Source: UM-FILTER-38-24 sp041663205
Lineage (GTDB): Bacteria; Patescibacteriota; Gracilibacteria; UBA1369; LOWO2-01-FULL-3
Length of the DNA stretch: 64,000 bases
Direction: 5' to 3'
NCBI GenBank assembly: GCA_041663205.1
Contig: JBAZQZ010000005.1
Location: 11,835-75,834, forward strand
The first letter of the stretch is position 1. The number at the start of each line of letters is the position of its first letter. A program made the translations under genes and the position numbers. Below, in pieces: positions 7,934 through 20,200 of this stretch. The notes beneath the pieces were generated by a model. It was not told where the DNA came from, searched no databases, and saw only the letters and a program-made list of their open reading frames with translations.

Positions 7934-10405
7934 TCAGTCAACTTCCAAATAATCTTCTGCGTTTTCTGTCATAAGTCCTGCTTTGTGCATTCTGTAAAGG
8001 ACCAACGCAACTTCTCCTCTTTCTACTTCCTGTGAAGGATGTAGGTAAACTTTTCCGTCAGTTGAGTATGTGTTGTAAAGGTCGTAGCTGAATGCAGCGT
8101 TTGCATATTCGTAGAACCAAGATGTTTCTGAGTTATCAGCATATCCACATCCATACATAGGATCGCATTTTGTGTAATCCATTGGTGGATAGTAGTAACC
8201 GTTTGTGAATTCATATCCTGTGAATTGTTTGCTTGCTTCAAGTACGAATTTTAGTAATTCAACTCTTGTAACATTGTTTTCTAGTCTTGCTTCTGTTCCA
8301 TTGTTGTATCCTTCAAGCATTCCGTAGAATTGAGCAGTTCTTGCAAATGTCATGTACCATGCGTTTGCATCAACGTCATTGAATCCAAGATCTGATCCTG
8401 TTGTAGGAAGAAGATCGATATCGAATGCGTTTAGAACAACCTTAAGAACTTCAGCTCTGTTGATTTTCTTATAAGGTTTGAAGCTTCCATCAGCATATCC
8501 TGAGAATATTCCGTTTTCTGAAACCCATGTCAATGCTTCACAAAGTTCGCTAGAGTTGTCAACCATGTCAGAATAGAATTCTCCGCATGCCGCTTCTGTT
8601 CCTGGAACAACCGGTGTAGGTTCTACCGGAGTAGGATTAACTGGTGTAGGTTCAACAGGAGTAACGATAACTTCTTCCCCTCCGAAATATCCTGTATTTC
8701 CGACAATGAATATTCCGACCTCAGTGTCTTTTGAATTTCCTGAAGTTGCTTTAGAGATAAGCTTGTAAGAGTAAACTCCGTCTTTCAAAACTTTGTTGTT
8801 TGTATCAAGACCGTTCCAGAATACTTCGTTGTATCCTGCAGTTTGCTTTGCATAGTCTAGAAGTTCAGCTTTTGCTTTTCCGCCTGCTGTTGTTCCTTCA
8901 TAAACCGCTAGGAAAACTTCTGCGTCTGTATCAAGAGTGTATCCGAAAGTTCTTCCCATTCCTTTTTCTAGAGATGCAGGAGCTGCGAAGTCAGCAGTGA
9001 TGTTTGAAGCTTTGCTTGATGCAGTGTCTTCAGCAACATCGAATTCCACCCATTTTGTATCAAGAACTTTATCGTCAGTTGAGTTAACGGCTGTGATCTT
9101 GAAAGACCAGTTATTGCCGTAGTCAACTTCGTCTCCGTCTTTGTCGTATCCGTCAAATGATACTGCGTACCATTTGTTTTTCTTCATTGTTTCATCTTCA
9201 ACAAGAGTAACTTCTTTCTTTCCGTCTTTGAAAGCTTCAACTGTTACAACAGCTGAATTATCAACCTTGAAAAGTAGAGTTGTAGCTTCGTATTCAGCAG
9301 GATCAAAAGATGATTTTGTTACATATGTATCACCTTTGATTGTAGGCTTTGAGTAATCGACAGTTACAGATTCTGAAACTTTGCTTCCGTCAGCTCTGAC
9401 TGTGATAGTCCATGTTCCGTTGCTTACGAAGTCTCCGTCGTCGTCAGTTCCGTCCCAAACTTCTGTGTAATCTCCGTCGTCAGCACCTTGGTCGTCAAGA
9501 ATTTCAACGACTTTATTTCCGCTTTTAGCTTCAATAGAAAGGTATTTGGCGTCAGATAGAAGTTCGAATTCGATATTCAATTCACCGTCTTTTGCAGGAT
9601 CCCATGTTTTTTCAGGATCAAGAGTAAGATCGCTGATAGTTCCGCTGCTGACAGCGGCAACAGTCTTAACTTCCAAAGAAAGTGTATATGTATTTTCACC
9701 GGAATCATTCTTTGCGGAAACGTAAACTGTGTAAGTTCCGTCTGCAACAACTGCACCTTTCAAATCTTTACCGTCCCAAAGCATTGAGTGAGATTCTGTG
9801 CTTACATAGTATTTAGTTCCGTCGTATCCGTCGAATGTCTTAACAAGTGTAGTACCATTCTTAATCTGAACTTTAACGTATGCGTCTTTATCAACATTGA
9901 AAGAAACTTCGCTTTTCTCGTTTCCTTTTGCTGAGAAAGTCAAAGGGTCAGCTGTAAGGTCGGTAACCACAGGAGTAGGACCTGTCGTAACAACTGTCGG
10001 GTCATTATCAATGTAAACTTTTACAGTATCAGAATCCAGGTTAGCCTCGATTTTAACAGTGTACTCACCGTTTGGGTAAGTCATGCCATTTGCCGCCTTT
10101 CCAGACCAAGTATATGTAATACCAGAGGCAACATTAGTAGGTACTAAACCATCTACGGCAACACCCTTGCTATCCAAAAGGTAGCTTAGGTTTACCCCTT
10201 TACTGTCCCAGACAGTCGCAGTAACATTGTAAGCCGCCGCAGTTCCTACTAAATCGTAAGAAACTTTAACAGACTCACCACTTGCAGGTTTGAAAGTGTT
10301 TGCAACAGCTTTCATGTTGTTAACACCTGCACCTGCCGCGAATGCAACCATGTTAGCACTTGCGATCGCAAGGACAACCACGGTAGCTAGAAACTTTTTC
10401 CACAT
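7934..10405 (-). CDS. Secreted S-layer-homology protein with FlgD-like Ig repeats
   Basis: An 823-residue exported protein. The start at 10405 gives a clean signal peptide (MWKKFLATVVVLAIASANM, then AFA); an upstream in-frame ATG is not needed. The middle carries about five FlgD-like Ig repeats recognisable by W-D-G-x-D-x-x-G followed by G-T-Y-x-V. After a Pro/Thr/Val-rich linker the last 200 residues hold three SLH domains (ENGIFSGYADGSFKP, INRAEVLKVVL, VERGEVALVLYRM). SLH domains anchor proteins to cell-wall polymers, so this is a likely S-layer or surface array subunit. It has its own strong promoter and terminator. A paralogue lies immediately upstream and another at 30534. Confidence 0.9.
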   Translation of the reverse strand: MWKKFLATVVVLAIASANMVAFAAGAGVNNMKAVANTFKPASGESVKVSYDLVGTAAAYNVTATVWDSKGVNLSYLLDSKGVAVDGLVPTNVASGITYTWSGKAANGMTYPNGEYTVKIEANLDSDTVKVYIDNDPTVVTTGPTPVVTDLTADPLTFSAKGNEKSEVSFNVDKDAYVKVQIKNGTTLVKTFDGYDGTKYYVSTESHSMLWDGKDLKGAVVADGTYTVYVSAKNDSGENTYTLSLEVKTVAAVSSGTISDLTLDPEKTWDPAKDGELNIEFELLSDAKYLSIEAKSGNKVVEILDDQGADDGDYTEVWDGTDDDGDFVSNGTWTITVRADGSKVSESVTVDYSKPTIKGDTYVTKSSFDPAEYEATTLLFKVDNSAVVTVEAFKDGKKEVTLVEDETMKKNKWYAVSFDGYDKDGDEVDYGNNWSFKITAVNSTDDKVLDTKWVEFDVAEDTASSKASNITADFAAPASLEKGMGRTFGYTLDTDAEVFLAVYEGTTAGGKAKAELLDYAKQTAGYNEVFWNGLDTNNKVLKDGVYSYKLISKATSGNSKDTEVGIFIVGNTGYFGGEEVIVTPVEPTPVNPTPVEPTPVVPGTEAACGEFYSDMVDNSSELCEALTWVSENGIFSGYADGSFKPYKKINRAEVLKVVLNAFDIDLLPTTGSDLGFNDVDANAWYMTFARTAQFYGMLEGYNNGTEARLENNVTRVELLKFVLEASKQFTGYEFTNGYYYPPMDYTKCDPMYGCGYADNSETSWFYEYANAAFSYDLYNTYSTDGKVYLHPSQEVERGEVALVLYRMHKAGLMTENAEDYLEVD

Positions 10406-10460
10406 AGATATATGGGTTAAATATATATTGTTATTTCTTGTTTTTGATGACAAGGGAGTA

Positions 10461-10488
10461 ATCATACTCATAATAAAAAATTTGTCAA
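10461..10488 (-). promoter_or_regulatory. Strong sigma70-like promoter of the first S-layer gene
   Basis: On the minus strand TTGACA (10483-10488) is followed after 16 bases by TATGAT (10461-10466). The start codon at 10405 lies about 50 bases downstream of the expected +1, leaving a leader typical of highly expressed S-layer mRNAs. Confidence 0.8.
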
Positions 10489-10501
10489 GTATATTTATAA
10501 A

Positions 10502-13500
10502 TTATTTCATTATTCTGTAAAGAACCTGCGCAACTTCTCCACGAGACATAAGGTTTGAAGGATACAAATTTGTTCCGTCAAACAGTCCGAGTTTGCGTGC
10601 CAAAGCCGCATATGCCTCATACCATACTCCCGCTTTTACGTCAGAATAATTTGATCCGTTAGGGGAGAATGAACGACCGGCGGCCTTCGCTGTTTCAAAT
10701 ATGAATTTTAAAGCCTCGGCTCTATTTATAACCGCGTCAGGTCTTGCAGTTCCCTTGCCGCTGTCTCCTGAGAAAATAGATTTATTCTTGGCTGTCCTTA
10801 TATATTTCATATACCAAGATCCTTTTACCACGTCTTTAAATCCAAGTGTTGTTCCGTCGTCAGCCTCCAAAGAAAGGCCGAAAGCTTCGACAACAACTTT
10901 CAAAAGTTCAACTCTGTTAATAGTCTGGAAAGGTTTGAATGATCCATCGGAGTATCCGCTGAATACACCATTTTCATATGCCCAGTCGATTGCATCACAA
11001 TATTGATTTGTGCTGTTTACGTCGCTGAATCCTCCGCAATCTTTTGTCGTGACAACAGGTGTAGGAGTAGGTTCAATAGGAGTAACAGGAGTAACAACAG
11101 GCTCCGTATTTCCACCCGTAACAATTGTTACATTTGAGTTTACTCCGCTTGAAGAAGATGAAGAGCCGCTTGAAGAAGAACCTGAGCTGATATTTCCGAC
11201 AGTTCCGACAATAAACATTCCGGTTTCTGTCTCAGTGCTCTTGTCTTTTGAAACTATCTTATAAGTATAATAATCTTTTGAAAGAGTATTTCCGTTTTTA
11301 TCTTTTCCGTTCCACAAAAGTTCTTGATGTCCGCCCTGCATATCTTGAACGTTATCCAAAAGTGTTGCAACAACGGATCCTGTAGAGCTTTTTCCTTTGT
11401 GGATAGTTACGGTAACATCCGCTGTATCCTCAAGATCGAAACCAAGTGTCATTTCGCTTGTGCCGTTTGTAACAACTGGAGAAATAAAGTCGTTCGTTAC
11501 ATTTGATTTGCTGCTTGAATCCGTATCTTCCGCAAGATCAACAGTGATTTTTTCGCTGTCGTAAACAGAGTCATTCACTAGATTTTTTGCAACAAGTTTG
11601 ACTGAAACGGTATCATTATAGTCATAGCTTCCTCCGTCCCATTCAACTGCATACCAAGTATTTTTAACAATTTCCATATCTTCTTCGATAGTATCGTCCT
11701 CAGACGCGCCTTCCATTACAACAAGATCAACTTTCGCGTCATCTTTCAATCTGAAAAGAACGTTTGTTGTTTCTCCCATCTCGTTATCAATTTTATCTTT
11801 TGATATGTACAAATCTGAAATTTCAGGCTTGTCATATTCAACAGTAATTGATTTTACGGCTGTAAGAATCGTAGTTCCTTTCTTCGATTCAAATGTGATA
11901 TTCCAGTCTCCTGCATCCACATAATCCCCGTTATCATCGGTCCCGTCCCAAGTGATTTCCAAATTGCTTTCCTGATCGATTGAAGACTCATTGTAAAGTT
12001 CAACGGATGTTGTTGGCCCTGTTGCGGTAATTTTAAGAGAATCAAGATCAACATCGACATCGAATTGGACTTTCAATTCTTCATCGTCAGCCGGCTGAAA
12101 TTTGGAAGAAGGGCTTACTGAAACGTCGTCTATGTGTGCATTGCTTGAAGAAGCGCTTCCTTTTGAATTGTTTACGGCGATATCTTTTGATTCCGTGACA
12201 ACACCATACTCATTTGTGGCGATGATGACAGCTTTATATGTTCCGACGGCGACATAAGTGTCGGAATTGTCTTTCCCGTTCCATGCGACGGAATTATTTT
12301 GATTTTCGCTGAAAGGTCCGTCATAGTCGTAGTCGCTGTAAGTTCGGATCGCGGTCCCTGCGGAATTTCGAATTTGAAAAGTGATATTTGCCGACTTTGT
12401 ATTCCTGAAAGAAATGGTTGAAGATTCAAAATCCGGGTCAAAAGTGGCTAGTGACACGGAAACATTGTCCAAAATAGGTCTGTTTGAATCGCTGTAAGTT
12501 ACTGTAATATCTTTAGAAGAGGTAAGATCCGGGGACATTCCGGCTTTCTTAGCTGTGAATGATGCGGTATATACTCCCGGCTCAACAAGACGTCCGGAAT
12601 ATTTTCCGTCCCACTGAAAAATACCTGAAGTTTTCTCGGCGGTTGTAGATGCTGTAAAAGTCTTAACAACAGTATTCAATGAGTTTTTGATTTCGACTTG
12701 AACCGAGTCAGCCGCGGCTGAAAGCCCGTAAGACGCTTTCAAAATCTCATGTTTTCCACTTGTTGAAGGATCAAAAACTGTCGGAGTTGAAGTCGTAACA
12801 TCATTCAAAGTTGAAACAACCGCATAAGGAGTCGTAAATGAAAGAGCGGATGTTGCGGGAGCATTGACAACAATAGAAAAGCCACGATTATCAAGCTCCT
12901 CTCCGGTAGGGGTCTTTCTTGTTGTTGCCATCACGTCATATTCCTTATTAGGCAAAACATTTCCACTTGAATCTTTCCCGTCCCAAGCAAGCCCTGTGAA
13001 AGCACAAGGAGGAGTGACAATAGCCGGTGTCGTTTTTAAATAATTTCCGGCTGTCAAAAGACAATTATCAAGAATGGTTTTCTTTGAAACAAAACCGGTA
13101 GAACCCCACTCTCCAACTCTTAAAGTCACATATCCGTCTCCGACAAGAGTGAAAGAAATGTCTGAAGTTTGAGTATAAGGATCAAAAGTGTACAAGGAAG
13201 CCGCAATAGTTTTTATATAAATGTTCGGATAAACGCCAAAATAACGCACTGAATCGTCATAGTATTTTGGAGTTCCGACATAAACTCTGACATTATAATC
13301 TCCATCAGGACATACGGCTCCGGCCGTACCGCAAACACTTTTGGCATCCGCTGTATCATCTATGGATTTTCCATCCCAGGTCAAACTCCCCAACGCGGTT
13401 GTCAATAGCTCAAGAGTCCCACTTTTAGTCAAATCCCATGATGGATATAAAGTTTTAATAACTTTATTATCTTTTATTAATTCAACAACTCCGGAAGAAC

Positions 13501-13717
13501 TCGATAATTCTGCAAGAAAATTGGTTGAATCAAGGATTACCTTAACGTTCAAAATTTTCCCCTTGCTTGGTTCAAAATAATATAAATCTTCGTCATCGAC
13601 GGTAAGACTTATTTGATAGACCAAGTTCTTTTGGACTGGAACTAACGCAAAAACAGATGGCATGCTCATCGCAACCACCAAAATGGCACACAGGCCGGAT
13701 AAAATTTTCTTTAACAT
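10502..13717 (-). CDS. Secreted S-layer-homology protein, seven FlgD-like Ig repeats
   Basis: A 1071-residue exported protein with an N-terminal signal peptide (MLKKILSGLCAILVV...MPSVFA). About seven FlgD-like Ig units are seen as WDGKDSSGN, WNGKDNSDT, WDGTDDNGD and similar, each followed by a G-x-Y-x-V strand. A Ser/Gly run and a Pro/Thr/Val linker lead into three SLH domains (ENGVFSGYSDGSFKP, INRAEALKFIF, MSRGEVAQVLYRIMK) that end the protein. AGGA lies a few bases before the ATG. It is a paralogue of the downstream gene but has a longer Ig region. The family suggests a wall-anchored surface layer component. Confidence 0.9.
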   Translation of the reverse strand: MLKKILSGLCAILVVAMSMPSVFALVPVQKNLVYQISLTVDDEDLYYFEPSKGKILNVKVILDSTNFLAELSSSSGVVELIKDNKVIKTLYPSWDLTKSGTLELLTTALGSLTWDGKSIDDTADAKSVCGTAGAVCPDGDYNVRVYVGTPKYYDDSVRYFGVYPNIYIKTIAASLYTFDPYTQTSDISFTLVGDGYVTLRVGEWGSTGFVSKKTILDNCLLTAGNYLKTTPAIVTPPCAFTGLAWDGKDSSGNVLPNKEYDVMATTRKTPTGEELDNRGFSIVVNAPATSALSFTTPYAVVSTLNDVTTSTPTVFDPSTSGKHEILKASYGLSAAADSVQVEIKNSLNTVVKTFTASTTAEKTSGIFQWDGKYSGRLVEPGVYTASFTAKKAGMSPDLTSSKDITVTYSDSNRPILDNVSVSLATFDPDFESSTISFRNTKSANITFQIRNSAGTAIRTYSDYDYDGPFSENQNNSVAWNGKDNSDTYVAVGTYKAVIIATNEYGVVTESKDIAVNNSKGSASSSNAHIDDVSVSPSSKFQPADDEELKVQFDVDVDLDSLKITATGPTTSVELYNESSIDQESNLEITWDGTDDNGDYVDAGDWNITFESKKGTTILTAVKSITVEYDKPEISDLYISKDKIDNEMGETTNVLFRLKDDAKVDLVVMEGASEDDTIEEDMEIVKNTWYAVEWDGGSYDYNDTVSVKLVAKNLVNDSVYDSEKITVDLAEDTDSSSKSNVTNDFISPVVTNGTSEMTLGFDLEDTADVTVTIHKGKSSTGSVVATLLDNVQDMQGGHQELLWNGKDKNGNTLSKDYYTYKIVSKDKSTETETGMFIVGTVGNISSGSSSSGSSSSSSGVNSNVTIVTGGNTEPVVTPVTPIEPTPTPVVTTKDCGGFSDVNSTNQYCDAIDWAYENGVFSGYSDGSFKPFQTINRVELLKVVVEAFGLSLEADDGTTLGFKDVVKGSWYMKYIRTAKNKSIFSGDSGKGTARPDAVINRAEALKFIFETAKAAGRSFSPNGSNYSDVKAGVWYEAYAALARKLGLFDGTNLYPSNLMSRGEVAQVLYRIMK

Positions 13718-13751
13718 ATATCCTGATAGTTAAAAATTAAAACAGGAAGCC

Positions 13752-13781
13752 ATACTACATAACATCCATAGACTTAGTCAA
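13752..13781 (-). promoter_or_regulatory. Promoter of the second S-layer gene
   Basis: Minus-strand TTGACT (13776-13781), an 18-base spacer and TAGTAT (13752-13757), about 35 bases before the ATG at 13717. Confidence 0.6.
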
Positions 13782-13787
13782 TAGCAT

Positions 13788-13817
13788 TTTTGAAAAAAGG
13801 CAAAATCGTAAGATTTT
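13788..13817 (-). terminator. Weak terminator after the candidate immunity gene
   Basis: Directly after the stop at 13818 the minus strand can form AAAATC-TTAC-GATTTT followed within three bases by TTTTTT. The stem is short and AT-rich, so efficiency is uncertain. Confidence 0.4.
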
Positions 13818-14201
13818 TCATCTCTTGTTGTCCACCCAATGCTTACGGGCTTTATCCAACTCCATTTTAGCTTTTTTAGCGAGGAGAATAATCCTCTCCC
13901 AAAGAGCACTTTTCAGGAAAGCTTCATTCATTTTTTTGTCAGACATTACGTCGTCTGTAACAGCATCAAGAGCCAGGTAAACTTCATTTAATGCAGAAAA
14001 TAACTTTTGATTAAAAAGTACTTCAGGCAATTTCAAGAAACCTTCAAAATCACTATCGTCGAATAGTACACACGTTGCTTCATCAAGAGATGAAACTTCT
14101 GGTCCATCTCCATGAATCCAGACACGAATCTGGAAATCTAAATCAGAAAATGTTTCTAGCGATTCGCTAACGTTTTCCGCCCATATAAATAAAGACATCA
14201 T
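13818..14201 (-). CDS. Candidate immunity protein for the Rhs toxin
   Basis: A 127-residue soluble protein with no signal peptide or membrane segment. The N-terminal half is acidic (FSDLDF, SSLDEATCVLFDDSDFEGF) and the C-terminus is helical and basic (LAKKAKMELDKARKHW). I recognise no family. It starts 9 bases after the stop of the giant Rhs gene, on the same strand. That is the position and size typical of cytosolic immunity proteins that neutralise the C-terminal toxin of the gene before them. The immunity role is inference from position. The start may be either of two adjacent ATGs. Confidence 0.6.
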   Translation of the reverse strand: MMSLFIWAENVSESLETFSDLDFQIRVWIHGDGPEVSSLDEATCVLFDDSDFEGFLKLPEVLFNQKLFSALNEVYLALDAVTDDVMSDKKMNEAFLKSALWERIILLAKKAKMELDKARKHWVDNKR

Positions 14202-14210
14202 ATAAAAAAA

Positions 14211-17200
14211 TTAAGGTTTAAATTTAAAATCTTTTTGCGGTATGTGCGCCTCCGCGGTATCAGCGTTAACAAAATTCCCTTCGATATCCACCGCCTTTCC
14301 ATCCTTCATCTGTACAACATATGGTTTCTGTTGCGCTGAATTTGGACTTTTTGGGTTACCAGGCATAACACGGACAGAATTATGAGGATTGTCAGGATCT
14401 TGATAAACTGTTCCCTCACCCTTCTTAGAAGACTTTTCAACCCAATTTTTAGGTACTCCTTCAGGACGCGACGTAGTGGTAGTGCTAGCAATCCCAGCAA
14501 TGGTTTTCTTTATGCTTAATATTTTTCCAGCGATTGAAGCTCCGAGTGAGAACATAATCCCTGCCTCAATAATATCATCAGTATCAGTAAAGGCAGAAGC
14601 ATCAAATACAGGATTCCCAGACTCGTCTATCACACCAGAAGAAGAATAGTCAGAAGAAGTATCGGGAGGCTCTAAAACGCAACCCTCATCAAATACGTTG
14701 CCATCCAATAACGAGGTCGGGGAGAGAAAGAACATTTCCCCCGTCGGATCCACGTACTTCAACGGATTATTTCTAACATAAGAATATTTATTAAGAGATT
14801 GGGGGTCATCGAGTTTCCCCCCCCAAGGATCTCTACTCACAAACCTTCCGATCGTCGGGTTATAATACCTAGCCCCATAATAATAAAGTCCAGAACTGGT
14901 ATCTAACTCTTTGCCGGTGAACTTGTAAGGATTTTTGTAGGCCGTGGTAGTCTGATCAATTCTAACTTCTCCAAAAGGATAATAATCTGTCATTTCAATC
15001 ACTGCGCCGGTCTCATCGGTGTCTATATTTGCCCCCGAAAGATGGTCGGAATGGTGATAAATAGTCTTATCAATCGTCACAGGCTTCGGATCGGGGACAG
15101 GAGTAGAATCCAAAGACGACATCAATTTAATATTATCAACCTTGATGTTGTCGTTATAACCACTGCCCATCCACCAAATCTGCAAGTAATTAATTTTATT
15201 TAGTGTTGTTCCGGAAGCCACACTGTCGATGTCAGCCTGCAAATCTCTGGTCATTGTATGCCAATTTCCGTCCAGCATACTTTGATCAATTTTAATATAA
15301 ACGTAATTATCTTGGGCCATACTTTCGGCCACAATACTGTTATATTCTAAATACTTGGGACCCTGACTTGTCTCGACGATCAAAGCAATCTGAATATTAT
15401 CTTTGGAACTAAAATCAAAATTAAAAAATTTATGAGTAGTATTCTCCCAAGTGGTTCCATCATCCTTCAATAGCTTAAATCCGCCATAATTTCGAGTATC
15501 TTTAAAAGTTATCACTTTCCCATGAGTCCCATCTTCATCTGTACTTGAAATACTGCTTGTCGTTGGGCTGTATGCAACCCATCCCGAAATTTTGCCATCC
15601 TCCGCATCCTCATAAACAATAGGATCAAGAATGTTTGACTCATCAACTTGTCCAACCTCTATGCTCGCGACATTGTCATCTCCAAGATAAAAATGCTTAA
15701 CAGTCGCATCCTGTCGTATCTCATAAAATTTATTAACATAGGTGGTCAGATCTTTTCCTTCACGCTTTTGGATTCTAGTTCCAGCGTGATCATAGGAATA
15801 TCTGGTATCTGATTCGGCGGGAGCCCCGATAGCAAGAATAAGTCTGTCTTTATGATCCCATGTGTAAATAATTTTCCCGTCGGACGAAAGATTCCCACTC
15901 TTGTCATAACCAAAATTGGTGCTTCCGACTGAAGTTACAGCGTGAGGCGTAGCATAAGAATTTCCCTGATTTCCGGCATAAACATAAGCACCTTGTCCGG
16001 TCTTCGAAAGAATATTTCCAAGCGCATCATATTGGAATTTTTGCTCGTAATTTTGTCCGTTTCCGGCCTTAGTCACGACGACAGATTTCAATCTATACAA
16101 ATTATCATATTGATAATTCGCGGTTTTACTGATCGTAGAATTCGATGAATCAACAATTTGCAAAACATTTCCGACCTTATCATACGTATAAGAAAGTCCT
16201 TGGATTTGACCCGCCCCAAGCGTAGTTGTCTTGGAAGTCAACCGATACAATTTATTTGCATCAAAAGTGTTTTTTTCAATTGTGCCATTGGCGTGTTCGA
16301 TTTTCTCTACTGCCCCGGTCGCAATATAAGAAATATTTTTAACGACGTAAGACTCTTGAATTTTTGTTGATAGAGTTTTTATAGTCTTGACCTTCCCGAC
16401 TTTGTTATAGCCATAAATTGCCGCTGCACCATCATGATAAAGAATTAACAGGGGATTTCCCTGCCAATCATAATTGGTAATTGTATTATATTTGTTGCCG
16501 TTTATTGTGCGAGACTCGCCCCAAACATTTCCCAAATTATCATAACTATACTCGGTAACAATACTATTGTTGGAGATTATGTCTTTGCTGACAGTTGCTG
16601 AACACAACCTGCCGACGCCAATTGCACAATTATCATAAACATACGTTGTTTCGACTCCGGTCTGCCCGGTATAATCTTCGGAAATTAATCTGTTAATTTT
16701 ATCGTAAGAATAATTGATTTTGTAAGCCGTGATAGTTTGGCCGTCTTGTTTTATTTCACTGATCAAATTTCCGGCATTGTCATAAGTATAATTGGTACTC
16801 ATGAAAGTGATGTCAGTGGGGGAGTGCAAATCCTGGGCAACAGTACGTCTTCCAAGCCCGTCATAAGTGAAATTCTGCACATTACCCAACGAGTCAGTGA
16901 GTTTCACGAGTCCGCCCAATCCATTATATTGATATTCGGTTTTATAGCTTGCTCCCTCGTTATATTCAATAACCTTTATCAAATTGCCATAAGCATCCCT
17001 GAAAAAATCTTTGGAATTATTCTCGGCATCCTTTATTGTCGTTTTCCATTTATCATACACATAGGTCAATGTCCCGACCGAATTCTGAACGGACTTTACG
17101 CGACTCAACGGATCATAAGTATAGCTGATGTATAAATTATTATTGGTCGAAGAATTAGTCTTACCCGCGCCATTAGAAAAGTAAGGCAAAGATTCTTTCC

Positions 17201-20200
17201 CCAGTAAACCGAGTTTGTTATATTCGTAATCCTTAACAGAAAAAACATTATCTTCAATCTCACTACGAGTTTGGATGACTCGATCTAATCCATCAAAATA
17301 AGTATACGTGTGTGGACCGTTTCCGGCAGAATTGGTTTTATTCCATTGTAAAATAGAGCTGGGGAAAGACACATCATCATACAAATAGACAGTAGAGATA
17401 ATCAACTTATTACTATCAGGGTCAGGCTGTCTTTTTTCTATCGGTCTGTCAAAAACATCATAGGTCATCTCGAATTTTTTCCAGTTAAACTCGGTATACT
17501 GTTTTACTTGTCCCGAAGAATAATCATAGGTGTAACTTTCAGATCGCCCCAACGCATTTGTGATTGTCGAAGGATAAAAATTCCAACTGTCATAAGTATA
17601 AGTGGTAATATTGCCATTAGGATCGGTTTCCTGCGTCACCAAGCCATAATTATTGTAGGTTTTTGTAATACTGGAATATTTGGTGCCGGATATCCAAAAA
17701 TTTTGTTTGGTCAAATTCCCCTTGGTCGCGGAAAGAGACGGCAATCCATCATAAAAATTCTGAGTCTGTTTGACCATTTTCCAAGATTGATCGGTTGTTG
17801 TTTCAACCGCTTTAAGACTGATAGTTTTCACGGGATCCTTCGTGTAAGTTATTTCAGTTATAAATAAGTCATTTCCAACATCCGAAGTAATATATCCTTG
17901 AGAAGAAGCTTGAACCTCGCCCATCGAGGTTTGTTTGATCAAATTACCATTTGTATAATCATGATAATATGTTTCGGCCTTTGCTATCCCGGAAGGATAT
18001 CCGTCATAAGCCACATCAACTTTTTGCATCAATGTAACAAAATTGCGACCTCCACTGAGAGATATAGTCTCGAAGAAATTGAAGGTTTTAGAATACAAAC
18101 TATTATTTTCATTATATTTTTCAATAGAGTATATTTTTCCGATTTTGGCTTCGGAATCATTATATTCGCCATTCGCAGTATCGGTTGAATTCCCCTGATG
18201 ATAATAGGTCTTTGTAACATAAGCGGAACTATCAACCGAGAGCTTATTAAGTTGAGTGATCTTGCTAAAACCGGAAAATTTTCGATTTAAAGCATTAGAA
18301 TAATAATATTCTCCACCACTATATTCATAAGTCGTAGAAGACGGGAAGAAAATACCATCATCAGCCCAAATACCGGAAACCAAGGAAAGAGCAAAAGGAA
18401 GCTTGGGATTAAGAAGCTTGCCGCTGTTATCCTTGTACATAGCACTGGATTTATAATCAATCTGAGAATGTCCGCCTTTTTGATTATAAAAACGGTCAAG
18501 GAGTTCGGGGACTGCCCCAATCCCAAGATAAACCCTATTACTAACATCAAAAGGATAGCTGGACATGCCACCATAATCATTACGATACATGAAATCCGTT
18601 ATCCCGTCGCCATCAACATCCGCTAATCTTACTCCATTGTCTGTGGTCGAATTCCCGAGTAGAAACGGGATAGGAATTTTATATTTTAAACTTGCATCCC
18701 ATCCTGTCCCGTTTCCCCTGTTGATATATACCTTTCTATTGGCAAAATCGTTATCACGAGCATACAACAAATCCGGAAGACTGTCTCCATTGACATCGTT
18801 TATCCTTACGCCATTGTCTCCACCTTTCTCGTCAGCAAAATATACGGGGATATAATAATCAGTATTTGATGCCCAGCCCCAACCGTAACCATTATTAATC
18901 CACGTCACTGGAGATTTCCCTTTTTGTGAGAATAAAATATCGGCTAAACCATCATTGTTTATATCAGCTATGGCAGATCCAGGATCGGTAAATTTAAGAG
19001 GAATCCCCAAATTCGAAGGATTACTCCACCCGGTCCCGTCCCCCTTATTAAAATAAACTCCATTAAAACTCTTGGTCGAACGAAGAATATCAGGTAAAGA
19101 ATCGCCATTAACATCAGCAATACGTAGGCCCAAATCTTCATTGTTTAACCCGACAAAATCTGTGGGGATAGAATAATTACTATCCATCTGCCAACCACAA
19201 TCGGAACCATTCCACTTATTGATGTAAACCCTTTTAGGAGCACCATGTTCGGCACGGAGTAAATCTGCAAATCCATCGCCATTCACATCCGCAATACGCA
19301 CACCCCGATCCTCGCCCCACTTATTTGTGAAAGGAACAGGCACAGCGGAACATGATGGATTCAACTGCCATCCATTTCCATCCGCGCTATTTATGTAAAC
19401 TGCAGTAGATTCGCCACTCTTGGAAAAAACAATATCGGACAAAGAGTCCCCGTTAACATCGAACACTTGAACTCCGCTCTTTTCTCCTTCAGACCCATTC
19501 CACAAATCAATAGGGATTGTGTAGCTGGATTTATGATACCAACTTCCCTCATGTTTTTTATATTCAAATTTATCCGGAGGCAAAGTATAGGTCTGACCTC
19601 CTTGCACACCACTTTCCACAACAGAAGTTAAAATAGAGCGCTTGCCGTTGTCTCCGATACCGTAATTCAAAGCGTAATTCCGCGTTGAGCCATCACCGTA
19701 ACTTTCCGAAATATTTGAAATAAGATAATTGGTCTTTACCTTAAACCTGGCTTTATAAGAAAAATTCGGATCAGATCTGCCATTTCTAGAAAACTCTATC
19801 CCCAGCAAACCGTCCGTCGTGCCATTTCCGGTATATTTAATGCTCAAAGGATATATCTGCCCGGCATCTTTAAAATATTCATATTTAATATAATTATCGT
19901 TAGGATCGCGAATTTCCTCGAGCATCCATTTGTAAACCTCAAAGCCATTATCGGTATTATCTTGTCTAGAATTTGTTGTTAATCCAAATTTATAAATTAA
20001 ACCATTCTTATCGCTTGCTTCCCATGAACCGGAAGTTTTGTATTCATACTTTAAAAAACCACCATTCTCGACTTTGGCGCCATAAATCCCATGCGTGGAA
20101 TCCGCCAAAGAAACGACGGAAAGTTCCCCATCCATCGAAGAAGAAAAGAAATTCTCAGAATAAAGCTTGTCGGTACCTTTTTTATTTACACGCTCAATAT

